A stretch of DNA of 64,000 nt from Velocimicrobium porci (GCF_009696045.1 NZ_VUMT01000002.1:124001-188000), one strand, 5' to 3'; shown: positions 27,083-35,482, counted from the first letter of the stretch. Notes: generated by a model from the sequence alone, not told the origin. Program-made: numbers and translations.

Positions 27083-28078
27083 CTAAATAAAACTTTGAAA
27101 TATATTAAATAAATACCCAACAATCATAATTCCAATCGTACATATTGCTATGAAAGTACCAAGTAGCTTCGGTTTTACTGCCTTTTTTAGCATAATTATT
27201 GATGGTAGACTAAGCGTTGTAACTGCCATCATAAAACTAAGGATTGTTCCTAATTGTGCTCCTTTCGACAGCAAAGCTTCTGCAACAGGTACTGTACCAA
27301 AAATATCCGCATACATAGGAACTCCTGCCAAAACAGCAAAAACAACTCCTAAAAGATTATGACTTCCAAGTATTGTTTCAATCCACTTTTCAGGTATCCA
27401 ATTATGGATTACTGCACCAACCGCAACTCCGATCAAAATGTACGGAAATACTTTTTTGAATGTAGATGCCGCCTGCTCTTTTGCATAGGATAAGCGTTCT
27501 TTTTGTGAAAGCGTTGGACTGTCAATATCAACCACATCCGCTTTTAAGATAAACTCTTCTACATACCTTACCATGTGCATTTTCTCAATTAGTGTACCAC
27601 CAATAACCGCTACAATCAAACCGACGATTACATAAATTATTGCAACCTTTGTTCCAAAAATACTCATCAGAAGCACCAAACTTCCTAAATCAACCATAGG
27701 CGATGAAATTAAAAAGGAAAAGGTTACACCTAATGGAAGTCCGGCACTTGTAAATCCGATAAAAAGAGGAATTGATGAGCAGGAGCAAAACGGTGTTACT
27801 GTTCCTAAAAGTGCCGCCATACAATTAGCACCGATTCCGTGAAATTTCCCAAGTATTTTTTTACTTCTCTCTGGCGGGAAATAGCTCTGTATATAAGAAA
27901 TCAGATAAATCAACACACATAGTAGTATCGTAATTTTAATCACGTCATACAAAAAAAATTGAATGCTGCTCTCCAGTTTCCCAGATATATCAAGCCCTAT
28001 TCCCTCCAGTCCACTTTCTATCAGATTATTCAGCCATTTCATACCAAGTATTTGTTCTTGAATAAACTCCCATATCAT
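27083..28078 (-). CDS. arsP: ArsP/DUF318-type permease
   Basis: 331-residue polytopic membrane protein with eight to nine helices. The family signature TPFCSCSSIPLFIGF lies near residue 95; its paired cysteines bind trivalent arsenicals in characterised ArsP proteins. It begins inside the arsR stop (ATGA overlap), so it is translationally coupled to its repressor. Probable role: efflux of organoarsenicals or another thiophilic metalloid. Substrate is inferred from family and operon. Confidence 0.87.
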   Translation of the reverse strand: MIWEFIQEQILGMKWLNNLIESGLEGIGLDISGKLESSIQFFLYDVIKITILLCVLIYLISYIQSYFPPERSKKILGKFHGIGANCMAALLGTVTPFCSCSSIPLFIGFTSAGLPLGVTFSFLISSPMVDLGSLVLLMSIFGTKVAIIYVIVGLIVAVIGGTLIEKMHMVRYVEEFILKADVVDIDSPTLSQKERLSYAKEQAASTFKKVFPYILIGVAVGAVIHNWIPEKWIETILGSHNLLGVVFAVLAGVPMYADIFGTVPVAEALLSKGAQLGTILSFMMAVTTLSLPSIIMLKKAVKPKLLGTFIAICTIGIMIVGYLFNIFQSFI

Positions 28079-28368
28079 AGACAGTCACGCCCCTCTTTTA
28101 CACATGACAGATTTTCAATGTAGTCCTTAAATCCTTTAAGTGTTTCACAACTCAAAGAGTAATGATGCCATTTTCCCTCTTTTCTGTCGTTTACAAGTCC
28201 ACAATCGCACAAAATTTTCATATGGTGCGATAGTGTTGGCTGCGTGATTTTAAAGGTTTCCAATAATTCACATCCACACTTTTCACCATTCGATAGCATT
28301 TGTACGATTTGTAATCTGTTAGAATCTCCTAATGCTTTGCAGATTGCGGTTACATCAAGTACATTCAT
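28075..28368 (-). CDS. arsR: ArsR-family metalloregulatory repressor
   Basis: 97 residues starting MNVLDVTAICKALGD; the ATG at 28368 follows GAGGTGATAAAA, so a longer in-frame reading back to 28500 is rejected. A winged helix is visible: LGDSNRLQIVQML, then recognition region ITQPTLSHHMKILCDCGLV. A CGCEL pair near residue 32 and Cys in CDCGLV could form the thiol sensor site. It autoregulates the operon through the palindrome at 28393-28424, by inference. Confidence 0.9.
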   Translation of the reverse strand: MNVLDVTAICKALGDSNRLQIVQMLSNGEKCGCELLETFKITQPTLSHHMKILCDCGLVNDRKEGKWHHYSLSCETLKGFKDYIENLSCVKEGRDCL

Positions 28369-28392
28369 TTTTATCACCTCACATTGATTTTT

Positions 28393-28433
28393 ATCTATGT
28401 ATCTACAATAATATATACATAGATGATTGTCAA
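28393..28433 (-). promoter_or_regulatory. ars operon promoter with overlapping palindromic operator
   Basis: Minus-strand -35 TTGACA (28428-28433), 17-base spacer, -10 TATTGT (28405-28410). A perfect 10-bp inverted repeat ATCTATGTAT (28393-28402) / ATACATAGAT (28415-28424) spans spacer, -10 and start site, ideal for ArsR repression relieved by metalloid. Confidence 0.72.
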
Positions 28434-28628
28434 TGTGTTTTTGTAAAAAATATAAAATCCCTTCGATACAGTTCATAATCGAGCGAAGATTGTAATTCAC
28501 CTAGTTGATTTTTCCATAAGTTTATTCTAACTTGCAGTTTTTTAAACCCATTTCAATTATACAGACTCTTACTTTCTAAAAAATTTGTTCTTCAAACAAT
28601 TTTTATGCCATTATAAGTCAAAATCTAT

Positions 28629-29192
28629 CTATTTCATTTTAGTAGGATTGTCCAATACATAATACAAGAAAATATTTTCATCCCCATTTCTGGTAACCCG
28701 CATGTTTTCTTTTACAAATCGAAATCCACTCTTTTCAATAACTCTTTTCGATTGATTATTTACAACAGAATGACTGCACATTAAGTAATCATACTTTTCA
28801 TTTTCAAAGCAGAACTTAATTACCCTATTAACTGCTTCCGGCATTAATCCTCTACCCCAATAATCTTTGCTAAGAACGTAGCCAATTTCTCTACCTACAA
28901 AATTATCATATTCTTCGTTTAACGAAAAACTAATTTCTTCAAGTCCCAAAGATCCTATTACTTTATGATTATCTTTCTGTTCTAAAGCAAATGTATGTTT
29001 TTCTTTGATAAACATCTCCAAAATTGTTTTTGATTCTTGAATTGATGTATGAGGCTTCCACCCAGCCATTTGACCAACCCCATCCACTTTCGCATACTCA
29101 TAAAAGTCTTCTAAATCTATTTCTTTCCATTCTCTAATTATTAACCTATCTGTTTCAAGCACCACATTTGTCAAATCAACATTTGCATTCAT
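28629..29192 (-). CDS. GNAT-family N-acetyltransferase (RimJ/RimL-like)
   Basis: About 187 residues. The opening LETDRLIIREWKEIDLEDFYEYA and acetyl-CoA loop LSKDYWGRGLMPEAVNRVI are typical of RimJ-like acetyltransferases, followed by NQSKRVIEKSGFRF. It would acetylate an amino group on protein, tRNA precursor or small molecule; target unknown. I choose the ATG at 29192, ten bases after GGGGAG, over 29210, which overlaps that site. It abuts a gene remnant and belongs to a small patchwork of acquired genes. Confidence 0.85.
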   Translation of the reverse strand: MNANVDLTNVVLETDRLIIREWKEIDLEDFYEYAKVDGVGQMAGWKPHTSIQESKTILEMFIKEKHTFALEQKDNHKVIGSLGLEEISFSLNEEYDNFVGREIGYVLSKDYWGRGLMPEAVNRVIKFCFENEKYDYLMCSHSVVNNQSKRVIEKSGFRFVKENMRVTRNGDENIFLYYVLDNPTKMK

Positions 29193-29196
29193 AATT

Positions 29197-29376
29197 CTAA
29201 TTCTCCCCATTGAATTCGATTTTTCTGTTTTTTACCATCTTCTTACCCTTCAGCCCAAAAGCATCTATCACTCTAAAAAGTTCAGGCGATGCCGATTTAT
29301 CTTTAATAATCATTCTATCATTGGTTTTCAAAAGTAACAAAAATCTCTCCGCATTATGTTTAAGCAATCTACCAAA
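29197..29376 (-). pseudogene. Unidentified gene remnant (C-terminal piece)
   Basis: A 59-codon open frame with no start, beginning directly after a stop at 29377-29379 and ending at TAG 29197-29199. It reads GRLLKHNAERFLLLLKT, then RMIIKDKSASPELFRVI and GLKGKKMVKNRKIEF, which looks like real protein but matches no family I recognise. The adjoining acetyltransferase start overlaps its region. Probably the tail of a gene lost by deletion. Confidence 0.35.
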
Positions 29377-29389
29377 CTAGAAGTCGTCG

Positions 29390-29905
29390 TTATAAATTAA
29401 TATCAATTTCATACTTATCATCAATAAGCACATAGTTTACATTATGATTTATAGCAAGTTCTAAAATGTGAGAATTATCCTTTAACACACTTTCCAAAGT
29501 ACACCCTTCGTCATCTAAACGATTTTCAATAACACTTGCATATCTCTTTATGTCCGCAAAGTGATTTCTTATGTAGTCCTCGCTCATTACAAGACAATAG
29601 TATCTAATGTTATCAAGATATTCCTTTTCAAAATTCTTAGACCAATCAAAGGGAATATAACACCCCTCAATAATAAGATTCTGCTTGTTCTCTATTGCAG
29701 TTTTAATCATTTCACAAACAATTGGCCATAAATAATCTGTAAGGTCTGCATCATCACTCATTGGAGTAAGTTCTGTATTTCCACTTCGAATTAAACCCAT
29801 TTTTAAATGGTCTATTGATAAATAGGGAAATTTACATTTTTCAAGTAATTTCTGAGCAAGAGCAGTCTTTCCTGTATGTGATGCTCCTGTAATTAAAATA
29901 ATCAT
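29390..29905 (-). CDS. P-loop nucleotide/small-molecule kinase-like protein
   Basis: 171 residues with Walker A ITGASHTGKTALAQKLL (residues 4-20), LSIDHLKMG, and IIEGCYIPFDW, the layout of small P-loop kinases (2-phosphoglycerate kinase/adenylate kinase relatives). The substrate is unknown. Its start overlaps the stop of the upstream acetyltransferase (TAATG), so the two are translationally coupled; they may modify or inactivate a common compound, though that is speculation. Confidence 0.75.
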   Translation of the reverse strand: MIILITGASHTGKTALAQKLLEKCKFPYLSIDHLKMGLIRSGNTELTPMSDDADLTDYLWPIVCEMIKTAIENKQNLIIEGCYIPFDWSKNFEKEYLDNIRYYCLVMSEDYIRNHFADIKRYASVIENRLDDEGCTLESVLKDNSHILELAINHNVNYVLIDDKYEIDINL

Positions 29906-30384
29906 TATTCTCTTCCATTTACATAAATTAGATTTTTTTGTTTCTCCATTACATAGTTCGTCAAAGAAATTCCATTTTTAATAACTTGTTGTCCTTTAAT
30001 TACTCTATATCCTCTTTGTTCAAAGAACGTTTTAGCAGTAATAGAAGCGTGTGTTATTATTTTATTTGCATTGACCCGTTGTTCCAATTCATCGCAGATA
30101 GCAGAAGCAATACCTTGTCTTTGATAATCTTTATGGACAAATAATCTGTCAAGATATCCAGTTTTATCAATATCTCCAAAACCTACAATAATCTCATTTT
30201 TGATAGCAACTATCGTAAAATGTGCCAAAAAAGATTTATCCCATTCATTCAAATTCACATTGCCAGTTGCCCATACATCTAATTGCTCTTTTGTATAGTC
30301 TTTGGCATTTACATTATGAACTGTCTGATAAAATAATTCTGCTAAAAACTCACAATCAGAAGTATTATACATTCTAAGAAGCAT
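29905..30384 (-). CDS. GNAT-family N-acetyltransferase
   Basis: 159 residues. Acetyl-CoA-binding motif A reads LFVHKDYQRQGIASAICDEL (residues 80-99), preceded by VGFGDIDKTGYLDRL and followed by TAKTFFEQRGYRVI. Such small YafP/ElaA-like acetyltransferases act on amines; substrate unknown. GAGGTAACGCATT precedes the ATG. It overlaps the tail of another remnant at 30374-30484, consistent with a patchwork region. Confidence 0.85.
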   Translation of the reverse strand: MLLRMYNTSDCEFLAELFYQTVHNVNAKDYTKEQLDVWATGNVNLNEWDKSFLAHFTIVAIKNEIIVGFGDIDKTGYLDRLFVHKDYQRQGIASAICDELEQRVNANKIITHASITAKTFFEQRGYRVIKGQQVIKNGISLTNYVMEKQKNLIYVNGRE

Positions 30385-30484
30385 AATGCGTTACCTCGTC
30401 AAATTCAAAATCAATTTCATTAATTACACTCTCTCCAATTATCCGGCCATCTGGTGCTATAATTAAAAAGAAATATCTACTATC
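30374..30484 (-). pseudogene. Short C-terminal gene remnant
   Basis: A 36-codon frame between stops at 30485-30487 and 30374-30376, reading YFFLIIAPDGRIIGESV then INEIDFEFDEVTHYAS, with no start codon. The bias towards sensible residues suggests the tail of a lost gene upstream of the acetyltransferase. Family not recognised. Confidence 0.3.
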
Positions 30485-30563
30485 TTAACAACTTAAATGT
30501 CAACTCAGTTTCTAATATTGATACCAAATTAAATAACGTGTTCAAACAGTGTAAATACCAAAA

Positions 30564-30595
30564 AAGAAACCTTTAGCCATAAAGGTTTCTTCATC
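30564..30595 (-). terminator. Terminator of the tRNA operon
   Basis: 12-bp stem AAGAAACCTTTA / TAAAGGTTTCTT with a 4-nt loop; on the minus strand a run of T follows, downstream of tRNA-Leu. Confidence 0.85.
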
Positions 30596-30606
30596 TTTCA
30601 ACTTAC

Positions 30607-30690
30607 TGCGGGAGATGGGACTTGAACCCACACGTTCTGACGAACACAAGATCCTTAGTCTTGCCTGTCTGCCAATTCCAGCACTCCCGC
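30607..30690 (-). tRNA. tRNA-Leu (anticodon AAG)
   Basis: 84 nt. Acceptor GCGGGAG/CTCCCGC with discriminator A, a long variable arm as in Leu tRNAs, T-loop GGTTCAAGTCC. Anticodon stem CAAGA/TCTTG encloses loop CTAAGGA, giving anticodon AAG, which would be read as inosine after TadA-type deamination. No CCA is encoded directly. Confidence 0.9.
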
Positions 30691-30719
30691 ATTCTATATG
30701 TAATTAGTTACATAAGAAA

Positions 30720-30791
30720 CTCCCCGAGTAGGGCTCGAACCTACAACCCCACGGTTAACAGCCGTGTGCTCTACCATTGAGCTATCGAGGA
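30720..30791 (-). tRNA. tRNA-Asn (anticodon GTT)
   Basis: 72 nt. Acceptor TCCTCGA/TCGGGGA with discriminator G, anticodon stem CACGG/CCGTG around CTGTTAA, anticodon GTT; T-arm GTAGG TTCGAGC CCTAC. First tRNA of a two-gene operon with tRNA-Leu. Confidence 0.95.
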
Positions 30792-30802
30792 ATACAAAAG
30801 CT

Positions 30803-30831
30803 ATTATAATCTTTTACTTAGAATTTGTCAA
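30803..30831 (-). promoter_or_regulatory. Promoter of the tRNA-Asn/tRNA-Leu operon
   Basis: Consensus minus-strand -35 TTGACA (30826-30831), 17-base spacer, -10 TATAAT (30803-30808), about 12 bases from the mature tRNA-Asn 5' end. Confidence 0.85.
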
Positions 30832-30931
30832 GTGTATTTTTCTTTTTTATTATATATTACTTCACAAAGGAACAAATACGTCCTCTGTGAAGCTTGTCCT
30901 ATCAACCTGATAATACTAATAATATAATTGA

Positions 30932-31291
30932 TTAAGCTGCTACTTTTGCTTTTGCAACTTCAACTAAAGCTTTAAATCCTTCTGGATCATTGATAGCCAT
31001 TTCAGATAACATCTTTCTGTTTACCTGAACATCTGCTAATTTAAGACCATACATAAATTTGCTGTAAGAAAGACCATTCATTCTAGCTGCTGCATTAATA
31101 CGAGCAATCCATAATTGTCTAAATTGTCTCTTTCTTTCTTTTCTACCAGCAAATGCTGTCGTTAGACCTCTCATTACAGACTGTTTTGCAACTCTGTATT
31201 GTTTGGATCTAGCACCTCTATAACCTTTAGCTAATTTTAATACTCTATTATGTTTCTTTTTAGCATTTAATCCGCCTTTAACTCTTGCCAT
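30932..31291 (-). CDS. rplT: 50S ribosomal protein L20
   Basis: 119 residues, full length, with [29 protein letters not shown] and [18 protein letters not shown]. Structural 23S-binding protein that also represses its own operon in Firmicutes by binding the infC leader, whose features are visible upstream. Third gene of infC-rpmI-rplT. An imperfect 12-bp hairpin at 30860-30892 follows and may close the transcript, although no T-run follows it. Confidence 0.98.
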   Translation of the reverse strand: MARVKGGLNAKKKHNRVLKLAKGYRGARSKQYRVAKQSVMRGLTTAFAGRKERKRQFRQLWIARINAAARMNGLSYSKFMYGLKLADVQVNRKMLSEMAINDPEGFKALVEVAKAKVAA

Positions 31292-31323
31292 TGTCTATGT
31301 CCCTCCTTTAAAACTTCTACTAA

Positions 31324-31521
31324 TTATAGGTATGGTAATACTTTCTTCATTACCTTTTCGTTTGCTGAATCAACAGTTGTTGCTTTTCTAAGATTTCTCT
31401 TAGTTTTAGCAGATTTCTTTGTTAAAATATGTCTTCTATATGCTTTATTTCTTTTTAACTTTCCTGTTCCTGTTACTTTAAAGCGCTTAGCTGCAGCTCT
31501 TTTTGTTTTTAATTTTGGCAT
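31324..31521 (-). CDS. rpmI: 50S ribosomal protein L35
   Basis: 65 residues, [24 protein letters not shown] onward, full length. The ATG at 31521 follows AAGGAGGAAATAGAC, so the nine-codon longer in-frame reading is rejected. Basic rRNA-binding protein, second gene of infC-rpmI-rplT, with 32 bases to rplT. Confidence 0.98.
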   Translation of the reverse strand: MPKLKTKRAAAKRFKVTGTGKLKRNKAYRRHILTKKSAKTKRNLRKATTVDSANEKVMKKVLPYL

Positions 31522-31585
31522 GTCTATTTCCTCCTTATATATAATCATCCATATTCGGATTCCTTCTCGAAACCCGTTCTCTATG

Positions 31586-32092
31586 TTAACGTTTTTCTCC
31601 TAAAAACATTATCATACTTCTACCTTCTAATTTAGCAGGCTTTTCAATCACTGCTACATCTTCCAATTTTGAATAGAAATCATCGAGAATCTGCTTGCTC
31701 ATTCCCATATGTGCCATTTCACGACCACGGAAACGAAGTGCAACTTTTACCTTATCACCTTTTGTAAGGAATTTTCTTGCCTGATTTGCTTTTGTATTCA
31801 AGTCATTCACATCAATATTCGGTGATAAACGAATTTCCTTTACATCCGTTGTTTTCTGTTTCTTCTTTGCTTCTTTTTCTTTACGGGTCTGTTCGTATTT
31901 GTACTTACCGTAATCAATAATCTTACATACTGGTGGTTTTGCTGTTGGAGCAATCTTTACTAAATCAAGCTCTGCCTCTCTTGCTAATTTCATTGCATCT
32001 CTTGATGACATTACTCCAAGTTGTTCTCCGTCTTCTCCAATCACACGAACTTCTCTGTCACGAATCTGTTCGTTAATCATTAAATCGCTAAT
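31586..32092 (-). CDS. infC: Translation initiation factor IF-3, ATT start
   Basis: 168 residues, [17 protein letters not shown] onward, with the N- and C-terminal IF3 domains ([12 protein letters not shown] linker region, [15 protein letters not shown]). I place the start at ATT 32090-32092, seven bases after GGAGGTG; no ATG is available there, and a non-AUG start is the known autocontrol device by which IF3 discriminates against its own mRNA. A GTG at 32188 would add 32 non-homologous residues and lies in the leader hairpin. Confidence 0.93.
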   Translation of the reverse strand: MSDLMINEQIRDREVRVIGEDGEQLGVMSSRDAMKLAREAELDLVKIAPTAKPPVCKIIDYGKYKYEQTRKEKEAKKKQKTTDVKEIRLSPNIDVNDLNTKANQARKFLTKGDKVKVALRFRGREMAHMGMSKQILDDFYSKLEDVAVIEKPAKLEGRSMIMFLGEKR

Positions 32093-32326
32093 AGTAGTGC
32101 ACCTCCATATATCTATGTCTTTACTTTCCCTGTTCTTTGCAAGTATTCTCTTTCCACACAAAAAAAGTGGATAGCAGCTCCTATCCACATGTCAAGATCA
32201 ACCTTTATGGTTTGTTTGATTGCACCACAATTGTTTGATATTAACCCAAGTCATCTTAAAAAGCTTTCTTATAGCTTCGATGCTAAGGTGAGAGTGGATA
32301 CTCTGCTTTGTTTTCTACTCACAACA
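32093..32326 (-). ncRNA. L20-type leader RNA of infC-rpmI-rplT
   Basis: A 234-nt untranslated leader between the promoter at 32333-32361 and the ATT start of infC. It contains extended pairing segments, the attenuator hairpin and a competing upstream arm. Position and architecture match the Firmicutes L20 leader, in which excess L20 favours termination. Family membership is inferred from architecture, not from a covariance search. Confidence 0.7.
32160..32188 (-). terminator. Attenuator hairpin in the infC leader
   Basis: GTGGATAG-N6-CTATCCAC on the minus strand followed by seven T, upstream of infC. The upstream leader segment GTATCCAC (near 32296-32303) can pair with the terminator stem, giving a mutually exclusive antiterminator as in L20-controlled leaders. 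Confidence 0.8.
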
Positions 32327-32332
32327 ACATCC

Positions 32333-32361
32333 AGTATATACTACATTTTACTAAATGTCAA
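32333..32361 (-). promoter_or_regulatory. Promoter of infC-rpmI-rplT
   Basis: Consensus -35 TTGACA (32356-32361), 17-base spacer, -10 TATACT (32333-32338) on the minus strand. Confidence 0.82.
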
Positions 32362-32426
32362 TTACTTTTCTTAATTTTTTTACCAAAAACATATGAAATA
32401 AATTCTCGATAAATTTTACATCTATT

Positions 32427-33008
32427 TTATATTTTTTTGTGCAGATTATTTTTTCGAAGCAACTCCAATATCTGACTAAAACAAGCTTCAACCGATGCTA
32501 GTGTGATAAGCATAACTATTTTATTTCCCTGATATAATATAAAGCTGACTTCCAGCACTATAAGTATACTTATATACCATCTTACCTTCTTTCGGTAACA
32601 TACTTTTTCTTCTATATTTAATGTTCTGTTTTCTCCTTCTACCGGTGACAGAAACCAAAGAATTCCCCAGCATACACAGCTAATCATTGTCGATAATTTC
32701 CATGGAATTGTTATATATTTCACCATAACTAAGATAACTGTTAATGATAAACAAGACGCGAGAAGACAATTTAGATATCTTCTCGCATGAATTCCACCAG
32801 CATAAGAACGAAGTGGAATAAAAAACATAAAGAATAAAATACACTGCCAAAGCATTCCAATATAAATAGATAAAAAAATACTAATAACTGTATTTAAAAT
32901 AACCTCTAATCCAACTTGGAATCCATAGCAGTAAACTTCTTTTTCCTCTTTATCCAAACAAGTTTTTTGAGCTATATAATATGTAAGCCACTTTGCCATT
33001 TTCTCCAT
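32427..33008 (-). CDS. agrB: AgrB-like accessory gene regulator peptidase
   Basis: 193-residue polytopic membrane cysteine protease. The catalytic motif is AGGIHARRYLNC with His74 and Cys81; five to six hydrophobic segments surround it. AgrB proteins cleave the C-terminal tail of AgrD and catalyse thiolactone closure. It begins 10 bases after the AgrD stop, the last gene of the set regulator-sensor-AgrD-AgrB. It lies between the infC promoter and the lantibiotic genes. Confidence 0.93.
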   Translation of the reverse strand: MEKMAKWLTYYIAQKTCLDKEEKEVYCYGFQVGLEVILNTVISIFLSIYIGMLWQCILFFMFFIPLRSYAGGIHARRYLNCLLASCLSLTVILVMVKYITIPWKLSTMISCVCWGILWFLSPVEGENRTLNIEEKVCYRKKVRWYISILIVLEVSFILYQGNKIVMLITLASVEACFSQILELLRKNNLHKKI

Positions 33009-33018
33009 AACATTTTCC

Positions 33019-33183
33019 TTAGCTTCTCTTATATTTTTCTAAAGCTTTTGGCATCTTAGGCTGGTGGAAAATATACATACAATTTCTTCTGGCTGCAATA
33101 ACGGAAAATAATAATGCCATATTAGACAATGCAGTTACCGCAATTCCTTTCTTCATCAACTTATTCATTAATTTTTCCCTCAT
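33019..33183 (-). CDS. agrD: AgrD-like cyclic-lactone autoinducer precursor (54 aa)
   Basis: Short gene with AGGAGG eight bases before the ATG. An amphipathic, membrane-seeking N-terminus (about residues 1-31, ending SVIAA) is followed by RRNCMYIF and the C-terminal recruitment tail HQPKMPKALEKYK, the clostridial AgrD pattern. Predicted product: a thiolactone ring of Cys35 to Phe39 (CMYIF) with a short Arg/Asn exocyclic tail of uncertain length. Precursor recognised by its order next to AgrB. A -10 TATAAT at 33258-33263 suggests it may also have its own promoter. Confidence 0.92.
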   Translation of the reverse strand: MREKLMNKLMKKGIAVTALSNMALLFSVIAARRNCMYIFHQPKMPKALEKYKRS

Positions 33184-33298
33184 TTAATTTCCTCCTTATT
33201 CAATCTGATATCTAAATAACTATTCTGTTCAACAAAGCAAAAAATTGAACTGTCTTTATTATATCCAAAAACAATCCAATTCTTTTTATATGTAATAT

Positions 33299-34603
33299 TT
33301 ACGGATGTACAAGTAATTTTTCCTCTGGTACATACAACAAAATATTCAGTTCAAATACATGTTCATCATATTGATACATAAATTCTCCATTATACTTGCT
33401 AACTACCCTTTTCATAGATGGAATTCCTATACCATGATTTTTGTAATCTTTCTTTTCTGTTATAAGGCTTCCCTCTTTCGTTTCTTTGATTTCACCATTA
33501 TAAGAATTGCGAATAGAAAGCATCAAAACATTTTTACGAAATAAGATTGATATTTTAATAAACCGTTCTTCTGTATTCACTACCTTATATACTGCCTCCA
33601 TTGCATTATCTAAAGCATTTCCCAATATAATACATATGTCTCCATCTTCAAATGGAAGTTGATTAAAAACCTCTATTTGAAGTTCAAATGGTATCTCATT
33701 TTTTTGAGCAATTTCATATTTATAATTAATCAACGAATCAATTAATATATTTCCACTTTTACATATCTCATATTTGAAATACTCATCCATTTGCATAATC
33801 CGCTCTATATAATTCTGTAAACGATTGTACTTTTTCTGCTCAAGTAACTCATGCATATAAATAAAATGATTTTTCATATCATGACGAATAGCTCGAAAGC
33901 GAAGCATTGTTTCTTCTCTTTCTAAAGAATGTCTTTTATACAAAGTAAGTTGCTGTGAATACAGCAAATTTGCCCTTTTTACCTCTAAATCTTCTGCTAA
34001 CTTATCGTATATTTTCAATAAAATCAAATTTGATATTAAAATCATAATACAAGAAATTATTGACATAATAATAGAAAAATAAGAAGCATTGTCTCTGTTT
34101 AATAAAAAAATAGTATGAATTATAAATATTCCATTCATTGGAACAGCAACTAAACCAACCCACTGTCTTAAAGATATATCATAATGCCTTTTCTTCCGAA
34201 AATATTTGGATAAAATTTTAATAAATAAAATCATGCAAAATTTAGAACAAATTGAACCAATTAACTCCATCTCTTTACAATCAATATCTAAAATTCGGAA
34301 CCCAAATCCTATGATCAGTTCTACTGCCATCCAAAAAATACAAAGAAGTAAAGAAAAAATTAATTTTCTTTTTGACTTTCCCTCATACATGAAAAATGCT
34401 ACAAAAGAAATACAAAAAAAGTTATAGATAAGATTTAGAAATGGAGTTCTGCCTACATATTTCCAAGTTATTTGTAATAAAAAATACATAAGCCAAATTC
34501 CACACTGCTTTAATTTACTTTGGCTCTTCCCCTCAAATACTATATGAAAAAAAGCTGCTACTATGTAAATACCTATTATTTCTAAAATCAGATTCATTAT
34601 CAT
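33299..34603 (-). CDS. AgrC-like GHKL sensor histidine kinase
   Basis: 434 residues. Six to seven N-terminal membrane helices (to about residue 205) form the peptide-sensing domain. The cytoplasmic part has the phospho-acceptor region RAIRHDMKNHFIYMHELLE and a GHKL ATPase with ILGNALDNAMEAV and NHGIGIPSMKRVV. Quorum-sensing receptor for the adjacent AgrD peptide, by gene order. Starts five bases after the regulator stop. Confidence 0.9.
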   Translation of the reverse strand: MIMNLILEIIGIYIVAAFFHIVFEGKSQSKLKQCGIWLMYFLLQITWKYVGRTPFLNLIYNFFCISFVAFFMYEGKSKRKLIFSLLLCIFWMAVELIIGFGFRILDIDCKEMELIGSICSKFCMILFIKILSKYFRKKRHYDISLRQWVGLVAVPMNGIFIIHTIFLLNRDNASYFSIIMSIISCIMILISNLILLKIYDKLAEDLEVKRANLLYSQQLTLYKRHSLEREETMLRFRAIRHDMKNHFIYMHELLEQKKYNRLQNYIERIMQMDEYFKYEICKSGNILIDSLINYKYEIAQKNEIPFELQIEVFNQLPFEDGDICIILGNALDNAMEAVYKVVNTEERFIKISILFRKNVLMLSIRNSYNGEIKETKEGSLITEKKDYKNHGIGIPSMKRVVSKYNGEFMYQYDEHVFELNILLYVPEEKLLVHP

Positions 34604-34608
34604 ACTTT

Positions 34609-35337
34609 CTACTCCACAAGTTCTTCATTATTTAAAAGAATACAATATTGTCTACGTATTGCCTTCTGACGTTCTTCACTAATATACAATACTGTCCCGT
34701 CTGTTAAAATAACTTGTGTAAAAGAAAATGTTTGTATCCACATACAATTAACAAGATATGACTGATGAATTCTTAAAAATGGAACTTTCATTTTTTCTAA
34801 TTCAGCTTCCACTTGATTTAATTTTCCATAAAATCGTTTTGTATTGTCTTTCAACACTACATAAATAATTCTACCTTTGCTCTCAAAATAACAAATATCT
34901 CCTATTTTTACCCGATTCATTTGTTTTCTAAAAGAAAATGTAAAATATAACATCTTTTGACTTATTTTATCAAGTGCTTTATAAAAATAATCCTCAAATA
35001 ATGAAATATCAATTGGTTTACTGAGAAATCGAAACGGCTCTACCTCAAATAATTCCTTCCAATAGGTTTCATGGCTGGAAATGTAAATCAGTAATACCTG
35101 CTGGTCCTTTTTACGAACTTGTTTTGCCGTAGTAATTCCATCCTGCTTTGTCATTTCAATATCTAAATAAATTAAATCATAACTCTCTCCTCTGTCTATT
35201 GCACTTGCTAAAGTACTTCCATCAAAATAGATATCTACCTCAATTACCATACCTTTCTTTTTTGCAAGTTCCAATAATAATGTTTCTACTTTCGATGTAA
35301 TAATACAATCATCATCACAAACAGCAATTTTAAACAT
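34609..35337 (-). CDS. AgrA-like LytTR response regulator
   Basis: 242 residues: receiver domain with acidic pocket VCDDD and phospho-acceptor in IYLDIEM, then a LytTR DNA-binding domain (GDICYFESKGRIIYVVLKD, FLRIHQSYLVNCMWI). First gene of the agr-type operon, next to the sensor kinase. Probably activates the agr operon and possibly the lantibiotic genes; the target sites cannot be assigned from sequence. Confidence 0.92.
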   Translation of the reverse strand: MFKIAVCDDDCIITSKVETLLLELAKKKGMVIEVDIYFDGSTLASAIDRGESYDLIYLDIEMTKQDGITTAKQVRKKDQQVLLIYISSHETYWKELFEVEPFRFLSKPIDISLFEDYFYKALDKISQKMLYFTFSFRKQMNRVKIGDICYFESKGRIIYVVLKDNTKRFYGKLNQVEAELEKMKVPFLRIHQSYLVNCMWIQTFSFTQVILTDGTVLYISEERQKAIRRQYCILLNNEELVE

Positions 35338-35482
35338 AATTCCACCCTCTTATATTCTTCTCAACATACTCTTATCAATTTTGTCTTCATAATTCTACGC
35401 TGTTTTTTATAATAGCATTATTTTACAAAAATTTCAAGAATCAGGGTGTATTATTCCAATTGTCAAACTGTATTAGTAAAAA

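Noticed and set aside
28369-28500. Extended N-terminus of the ArsR repressor
   Set aside because: It would translate through the operon promoter and operator; the ATG at 28368 has a clear ribosome site and gives the family's usual length.
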